Source: Acidimicrobiaceae bacterium
Lineage (GTDB): Bacteria > Actinomycetota > Acidimicrobiia > Acidimicrobiales > UBA8190
DNA length: 9,740 bases
Direction: 5' to 3'
Assembly: GCA_003453695.1 (NCBI GenBank)
Contig: DMNK01000058.1
Location: forward strand, 1 to 9,740
Positions within the stretch are counted from its first letter, which is position 1; each line of letters starts with the position of its first letter. A program made the position numbers and the translations under genes. Below are positions 6,547 through 9,740 of the stretch, one piece after another. The notes below the pieces were generated by a model, which worked only from the letters and a program-made list of their open reading frames with translations, ran no database searches and had not been told where the DNA came from.

Positions 6547-7221
6547 TCAGCCGGCCGCCAAACGATCGAGGCGCGAGCGCAGGTAGTCCGGCTCGGCCAG
6601 CCCGGCCGGCACGTCGGCGTCGGGCACGGGAGTGCCGGCCACCAGGCGCAAGGGAACCTCTCCCGCCCACACCGGGAGCGAGAGGTCGGCCGGCTCCTCC
6701 ACAGGGCCACCGGTGCGCACCTTGGCCGAGCCTTCCACGATGGGGAACGACACCACGGCCGTCGCCCGGAGCTCCTGCGGCGTCGGTGCCCGGGCGTCGA
6801 GGCCGCGGCCGGGAACGACGTGCTCGACCACGGCGGTCACGGCCACGCGTTTCTCTTCGGGGTCGAGCACAGGCGTGGTCGAGCCGAACAGGACGACCGA
6901 GCGGTAGTTCATGGAGTGGTGCATGGCGGCCCGTGACAGCACCAGCGCGTCGAGCAGAGTCACGGTTAGACAGGCCGGGCACCCCGCCGCCAGGGTGGAC
7001 AGCATGTGGTTGCCCGGTGCTCCGTGCAGGTAGACGACGTCACCTACCCGGGCGTAGGCAGTGGGGAGCACGAAGGGAGTGCCGTGGTCCACGAAGCCCA
7101 CGTGGCAGACGAGGCCTTCGTCCAAGATGGCATCGACCACCCTGCGGTCGTAGCTGCCTCGCTGGCGCTTGCGGCGGAGGCGGGACCGATCGGAGACAGC
7201 CAGTGCTTCGGGCTCGGACAT
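6547..7221 (-). CDS. Pyridoxamine 5'-phosphate oxidase-like (Nim-like) flavin protein
   Basis: A 224-residue soluble protein of the split-barrel FMN-binding family (Pyridox_ox_2 type, which also contains NimA-like nitroimidazole reductases). Diagnostic blocks: a basic N-terminus ending RGSYDRR (21-27), ILDEGLVCHVGFVDHGTPFV (32-51), YLHGAPGNHM (64-73), CLTVTLLDALVLSRAAMHHS (84-103), MNYRSVVLFG (104-113), EHVVPGR, and the C-terminal SAKVRTGGP and LPVWAGEVPLRL. True PdxH is a different subgroup, so vitamin B6 oxidation should not be assumed; family members may bind FMN, haem or F420. The ATG at 7221 has no Shine-Dalgarno but sits 5 bases after a CATAAT hexamer, suggesting a leaderless mRNA. The DHA2 exporter follows 39 bp downstream. 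It is divergent from the VOC/hydrolase pair. Family firm; cofactor and substrate unknown. Confidence 0.85.
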   Translation of the reverse strand: MSEPEALAVSDRSRLRRKRQRGSYDRRVVDAILDEGLVCHVGFVDHGTPFVLPTAYARVGDVVYLHGAPGNHMLSTLAAGCPACLTVTLLDALVLSRAAMHHSMNYRSVVLFGSTTPVLDPEEKRVAVTAVVEHVVPGRGLDARAPTPQELRATAVVSFPIVEGSAKVRTGGPVEEPADLSLPVWAGEVPLRLVAGTPVPDADVPAGLAEPDYLRSRLDRLAAG

Positions 7222-7224
7222 GGA

Positions 7225-7233
7225 CCATTATGG
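7225..7233. promoter_or_regulatory. Candidate -10 element and small palindrome at the divergent promoter
   Basis: CCATTATGG is a 9-base palindrome with a central base in an otherwise G+C-rich 63-bp divergent region. On the - strand it contains CATAAT (7227-7232), 5 of 6 to the TATAAT consensus. The ATG of the flavin protein gene lies 5 bases downstream, so transcription would begin at or next to the start codon. No good -35 match was found at 16-18 bases spacing. The same bases could be an operator, but a 9-base palindrome is weak evidence. Confidence 0.4.
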
Positions 7234-7273
7234 CCGCCGTCCCGAGCGGTCCGAGCCGTCCCAAGGGTCCGAG

Positions 7274-7278
7274 AGGAG
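7274..7278 (+). promoter_or_regulatory. Shine-Dalgarno AGGAG of the VOC gene
   Basis: AGGAG is followed by 6 bases and then ATG at 7285. It identifies the true start inside a frame that is open further upstream to 7006, where it would overlap the opposite-strand flavin protein gene. Confidence 0.65.
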
Positions 7279-7284
7279 TCGCTC

Positions 7285-7662
7285 ATGGCGGTCCGCCTCA
7301 ACCACACCATCGTGCACAGCCGCCAGCCCGAGAGGTCCTCCGCCTTCCTGGCGCGCATCTTGGGCCTTCCCGAGCCGGTGCCCTTCGCCCACTTCCTCAC
7401 CGTGGCGCTCGACAACGGCGTGAGCCTCGACTACGACCAGGCCGCCGAGGTTCGGGCGCAGCACTACGCATTTCTCGTCGACGACGACGACTTCGACCCC
7501 ATCTTCGGGCGCGTGCAGGCCGAGGGCATCCCCTTCTACGCCGATCCCGGGCACAGCCGGCCGGACGAGGTCAATCGGCGAGACGGCGGGAGGGGCTTCT
7601 ACTTCCCGGACCCCGACGGCCACAACCTCGAAGTGCTCACCCGCCCTTACGGGTCGGGCTGA
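7285..7662 (+). CDS. VOC (glyoxalase/bleomycin-resistance fold) protein
   Basis: A 125-residue single-domain protein with the two beta-alpha-beta-beta-beta modules of the vicinal oxygen chelate fold. Likely metal ligands are H7 (RLNHTIVHS), H60 (AQHYAFLVDD) and E116 (PDPDGHNLEVLTRP). The C-terminal FYFPDPDGHNLEVLTRP block is the most diagnostic. The fold serves glyoxalase I, extradiol dioxygenases, fosfomycin/bleomycin resistance proteins and epimerases; nothing here decides which, though the HNLE ending and ligand set favour a metal-dependent enzyme over a drug-sequestering protein. The start is set by AGGAG 6 bases upstream of the ATG. The alpha/beta hydrolase gene begins 3 bp after the stop, so the two are almost certainly co-transcribed and probably translationally coupled. 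Confidence 0.87.
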   Translation: MAVRLNHTIVHSRQPERSSAFLARILGLPEPVPFAHFLTVALDNGVSLDYDQAAEVRAQHYAFLVDDDDFDPIFGRVQAEGIPFYADPGHSRPDEVNRRDGGRGFYFPDPDGHNLEVLTRPYGSG

Positions 7663-7665
7663 CCG

Positions 7666-8577
7666 GTGGCGGACCATCTCGGGGCGAGCGCTGACGGCTG
7701 GGAGCACGCCGCCGTCGCCGCATGGGAGGCGAAGGGCTCGTACCACGACCTGCTGGGGCGGCGGATATTCGCCGTCGACCACGGTCCGACCTCGAGCGAA
7801 CGGGCCGAGCCCTTGCTCGTGATCCACGGCTATCCCACGTCGTCCTTCGACTACGCGCCCTTGCTGCCGGTCTGGGCCGAGCATCGGCGCGTGCTGCTCG
7901 TCGACCTCATCGGCTACGGACTCTCCGAGAAGCCCGACATCGCCTACACCATGGCCGGCCAGGCGGACGTGGTCATGGCCGTCACCGAGCGCCTCGGCCT
8001 CGGGCGGCTGGCTCTGCTCACCCACGACATGGGCGACACCGTGGGAGGGGAGCTGCTCGCCCGTCACGCCGAGGGGCGCTGGCCCGTCGAGGTGACGCGA
8101 CGGGTGGTCACCAACGGGAGCATCTACATCGACATGGCGCATCTCTCCGACGGCCAGCTCATGCTGTTGTCGTTCCCCGCCGCCGTCACCCCGCAGGAGC
8201 TGCCCCCGCCGGCCGCCACCATCGCCGCCGGTCTCGTGGCCACGCTGGCGCCGGCCCGAGCCGGCACCGACATGGGGCCGCACGCCGAGCTCGTGGCCCA
8301 CGGCGGAGGCAACCGCCTGCTCGCCCGCACCATCCGCTACATCGAGGAGCGGCGCGCCAACGAGCGGCGCTTCACCGGTGCCATCGAGACCCACCCGTCC
8401 CCGCTGTCGGTGGTGTGGGGGCCGGAGGACCCCATCGCCGTCGCCGACATGGCACAGCGCCTCGTCCAGGAGCGCCCCGACGCCTCGTTGACCTGGATCG
8501 ACGGCGCCGGCCACTACCCGCAGATCGAGGAGCCCGACGCCTTCCTCGCCGCCGTGGGGCGCGCCATCGGGCCCTAG
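7666..8577 (+). CDS. Alpha/beta hydrolase with Asp nucleophile (haloalkane dehalogenase/MEST-like)
   Basis: A 303-residue cytosolic alpha/beta hydrolase. The oxyanion-hole motif is HGYPTSS (54-60), followed by DLIGYGLSEKP (80-90). The nucleophile elbow reads LLTHDMGDTVG, placing Asp (D121) where serine hydrolases have Ser. Candidate acid D255 (WGPEDPIA) and base H283 (GAGHYPQIEEP) complete the triad. A variable lid lies at about 137-235. An Asp nucleophile is typical of haloalkane dehalogenases and epoxide hydrolases; the HD-x-GDTV pattern resembles the MEST/PEG1-type branch, whose substrates are poorly known. The halide-binding Trp that usually follows the nucleophile in dehalogenases (HDWG) is Met here (M122), which argues against plain dehalogenase activity. 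The GTG start at 7666 is 3 bp after the VOC stop. Fold and nucleophile are firm, substrate is not. Confidence 0.87.
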   Translation: MADHLGASADGWEHAAVAAWEAKGSYHDLLGRRIFAVDHGPTSSERAEPLLVIHGYPTSSFDYAPLLPVWAEHRRVLLVDLIGYGLSEKPDIAYTMAGQADVVMAVTERLGLGRLALLTHDMGDTVGGELLARHAEGRWPVEVTRRVVTNGSIYIDMAHLSDGQLMLLSFPAAVTPQELPPPAATIAAGLVATLAPARAGTDMGPHAELVAHGGGNRLLARTIRYIEERRANERRFTGAIETHPSPLSVVWGPEDPIAVADMAQRLVQERPDASLTWIDGAGHYPQIEEPDAFLAAVGRAIGP

Positions 8578-8595
8578 GCGCCCGCCGATACACGA

Positions 8596-8608
8596 CCGGC
8601 CCCGCCGG
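8596..8608. terminator. Possible hairpin between convergent genes
   Basis: CCGGC (8596-8600) and GCCGG (8604-8608) can pair around CCC in the 40-bp gap between the hydrolase and TIGR03086 stops. The stem is short, there is no T-run, and such matches are common at this G+C content. Confidence 0.2.
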
Positions 8609-8617
8609 CCGCCCGGA

Positions 8618-9166
8618 TCAGACGGCGCGGCCGGCGAAGTTGAGCAGCTTCGTCTGGGGATCGGCCTCGGCGGGCGGCTCGATCTTGGGGCCGAAGCCGC
8701 CGGGGCGGCGGATGGCCTCGTCGATGGGGCCGAGGAACTCCATGGCCTGCTGCACCGCCACCGGGTCGAGGTCTTCGTCCTGGCCGGTGGCCCGGGCCAG
8801 ATCCCAGCTGTGGATGAGGGTGTCGGCGCACAGCAGCCTGCTCACGAGGGACTCGAAGGGCTGCTCGCCGAACATCCCGCTGACGGTGCGCGACGCCTGC
8901 GCCGGGTCCTCCAGGGCGGCGGTCACCTCGCCGCGCGCCACTGCGAAGCACTTGATGCGGTCGTCGTCGGACGTCATCTCCTGCGCCTCTGCGCCCGTCA
9001 ACGCTCCCAGCACCCGGCGATGGGTGACGATGACGTGGTCGACGATGTCCGCCGCCGTCCACTCCGTGCAGGGCGACTGCGAACCCCACTGCCCGGGCAC
9101 GACCCCGGCCAGGCGGTCGGCGAATCCGGCGGCGATGCGGTCGTAACGGGTCGAGACCTCGGTCAT
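8618..9166 (-). CDS. TIGR03086-type (DinB-fold, maleylpyruvate isomerase-like) metal-binding protein
   Basis: A 182-residue four-helix-bundle protein of the actinobacterial TIGR03086 group within the DinB/maleylpyruvate isomerase superfamily. Visible blocks are RYDRIAAGFADRL at the N-terminus, SPCTEWTAADIVDHVI with a likely metal ligand H44, and LLCADTLIHSWDLARATGQD with H119 and D122. The C-terminal part (LGPIDEAIRRPGGFGPKIE) is also characteristic. Superfamily members include mycothiol-dependent enzymes, which would suit an actinobacterium, but no mycothiol-specific residue can be pointed to and the substrate is unknown. The ATG at 9166 lies 10 bp after the guaA stop; a GAG-rich stretch overlapping the guaA end may act as ribosome binding site. 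The pair is probably co-transcribed by read-through, which need not imply a shared pathway. Confidence 0.85.
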   Translation of the reverse strand: MTEVSTRYDRIAAGFADRLAGVVPGQWGSQSPCTEWTAADIVDHVIVTHRRVLGALTGAEAQEMTSDDDRIKCFAVARGEVTAALEDPAQASRTVSGMFGEQPFESLVSRLLCADTLIHSWDLARATGQDEDLDPVAVQQAMEFLGPIDEAIRRPGGFGPKIEPPAEADPQTKLLNFAGRAV

Positions 9167-9176
9167 GGCGTCACTC

Positions 9177-9740
9177 TCACTCCCACTCGATGGTGGCCGG
9201 GGGCTTGCTGGTGACGTCGAGCAGCACCCGGTTCACCTGCTCCACTTCGTTGGTGATGCGGTTCGAGATGACCTCGAGGACCTCGTAGGGCAGCCGCGAC
9301 CAGTCGGCGGTCATGGCGTCCTCGCTCGTGACCGGACGCAGCACCACCGGGTGCCCGTAGGTGCGGACGTCGCCCTGCACGCCCACCGAGCTCAGCTCGG
9401 CCAGCAGCACCACCGGGAACTGCCACACGCTTCGGTCGAGCCCCGCCGCCGACAGCTCGTCGCGGGCGATGACGTCGGCGTGGCGCAGGATGGCGAGCCG
9501 CTCCGCCGTCACCTCGCCGGCGATGCGGATGGCCAGGCCCGGGCCCGGGAAGGGGTGCCGCCACACGATCTCCTCGGGGAGCCCGAGCTCGAGGCCCACG
9601 GCCCGCACCTCGTCCTTGAACAGGCTGCGCAGCGGTTCGACGAGCTGGTAGCGCAGGTCACTGGGCAACCCGCCCACGTTGTGGTGGCTCTTGATGACCG
9701 ACGTGCCCGCCCCCCCGCCGGACTCGACCACGTCCGGGTA
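9177..9740 (-). CDS. guaA: GMP synthase (glutamine-hydrolysing), C-terminal part
   Basis: The last 187 residues of GuaA; the rest lies beyond the right edge. It begins YPDVVES, then [35 protein letters not shown] and [12 protein letters not shown], and ends KPPATIEWE, all near-invariant in GuaA. This portion covers the end of the ATP-pyrophosphatase domain and the whole dimerisation domain that completes the XMP site. The enzyme converts XMP to GMP using ATP and ammonia from glutamine in de novo purine synthesis in the cytosol. The stop is TGA at 9177-9179, with a second in-frame TGA two codons on. The motifs are intact and there is no sign of decay. Confidence 0.97.
   Translation of the reverse strand, partial: YPDVVESGGGAGTSVIKSHHNVGGLPSDLRYQLVEPLRSLFKDEVRAVGLELGLPEEIVWRHPFPGPGLAIRIAGEVTAERLAILRHADVIARDELSAAGLDRSVWQFPVVLLAELSSVGVQGDVRTYGHPVVLRPVTSEDAMTADWSRLPYEVLEVISNRITNEVEQVNRVLLDVTSKPPATIEWE

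Noticed and set aside
7228..8514. Antisense frame (428 codons) opposite the VOC and hydrolase genes
   Set aside because: Composition-driven; Gly/Val/Asp-rich without domain signatures. The + strand frames have catalytic motifs and a Shine-Dalgarno.
7722..9146. + strand frame (474 codons) overlapping the hydrolase out of frame and antisense to the TIGR03086 gene
   Set aside because: Arg/His-rich and crosses two unrelated well-supported genes; a shadow.
1..9740. Mobile element, prophage, tRNA, rRNA, toxin-antitoxin or defence system
   Set aside because: No transposase, integrase, phage, toxin or defence-family protein was seen in the translations, no tRNA-like cloverleaf or attachment-site repeat was noticed, and codon and base use look even throughout.

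Overview
The window is very G+C-rich, strongly coding DNA with short intergenic gaps, frequent GTG starts and almost exclusive G/C at third codon positions. Gene content (a DUF5996 protein, a small ZnF-UBP protein, a TIGR03086/maleylpyruvate-isomerase-like protein, two DHA2 drug exporters, a Nim-like flavin protein) suggests a high-G+C actinobacterium, possibly the Acidimicrobiia. That placement is an inference from gene families and base composition; no rRNA or other phylogenetic marker is present apart from the end of guaA.

Layout, left to right. (1) 1-615, + strand: the 3' part of a MarR-family regulator whose reading frame is open to the left edge and begins with a 15-bp tandem repeat encoding Gly/Ala/Asp pentapeptides. 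(2) 674-2134, - strand: a 14-TM DHA2 (EmrB/QacA-type) exporter, convergent with the MarR gene. (3) 2299-3523, + strand: a two-gene unit, DUF5996 protein then a small ZnF-UBP protein. (4) 3578-4129, - strand: an isochorismatase/nicotinamidase-type hydrolase with an intact triad and a strong Shine-Dalgarno. (5) 4319-4840, + strand: a small membrane-anchored protein with one IPT/TIG domain. (6) 4903-7221, - strand: a Nim-like/pyridoxamine-oxidase-like flavin protein followed 39 bp later by a second DHA2 exporter. (7) 7285-8577, + strand, divergent from (6): a VOC (glyoxalase-fold) protein and an alpha/beta hydrolase with an Asp nucleophile, separated by 3 bp. (8) 8618-9740, - strand: the 3' third of guaA (GMP synthase) followed after 10 bp by a DinB-fold TIGR03086 protein.

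The common theme is small-molecule handling: two proton-driven multidrug-type exporters, a MarR regulator, a flavin-dependent reductase/oxidase candidate, a VOC enzyme, an Asp-nucleophile hydrolase and an isochorismatase-type hydrolase. The best candidate for a functional module is the divergent cluster at 4903-8577. guaA is the only clear housekeeping gene.

I found no mobile element, CRISPR array, tRNA, rRNA, phage gene or toxin-antitoxin pair, and no convincing new multi-gene system. The most unusual points are the repeat-encoded N-terminal extension of the MarR protein, the DUF5996/ZnF-UBP pair (a ubiquitin-type zinc finger in a bacterium), and a probable leaderless promoter in the 63-bp divergent region at 7222-7284. 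Many long open frames opposite the real genes are composition-driven shadows and were left out.
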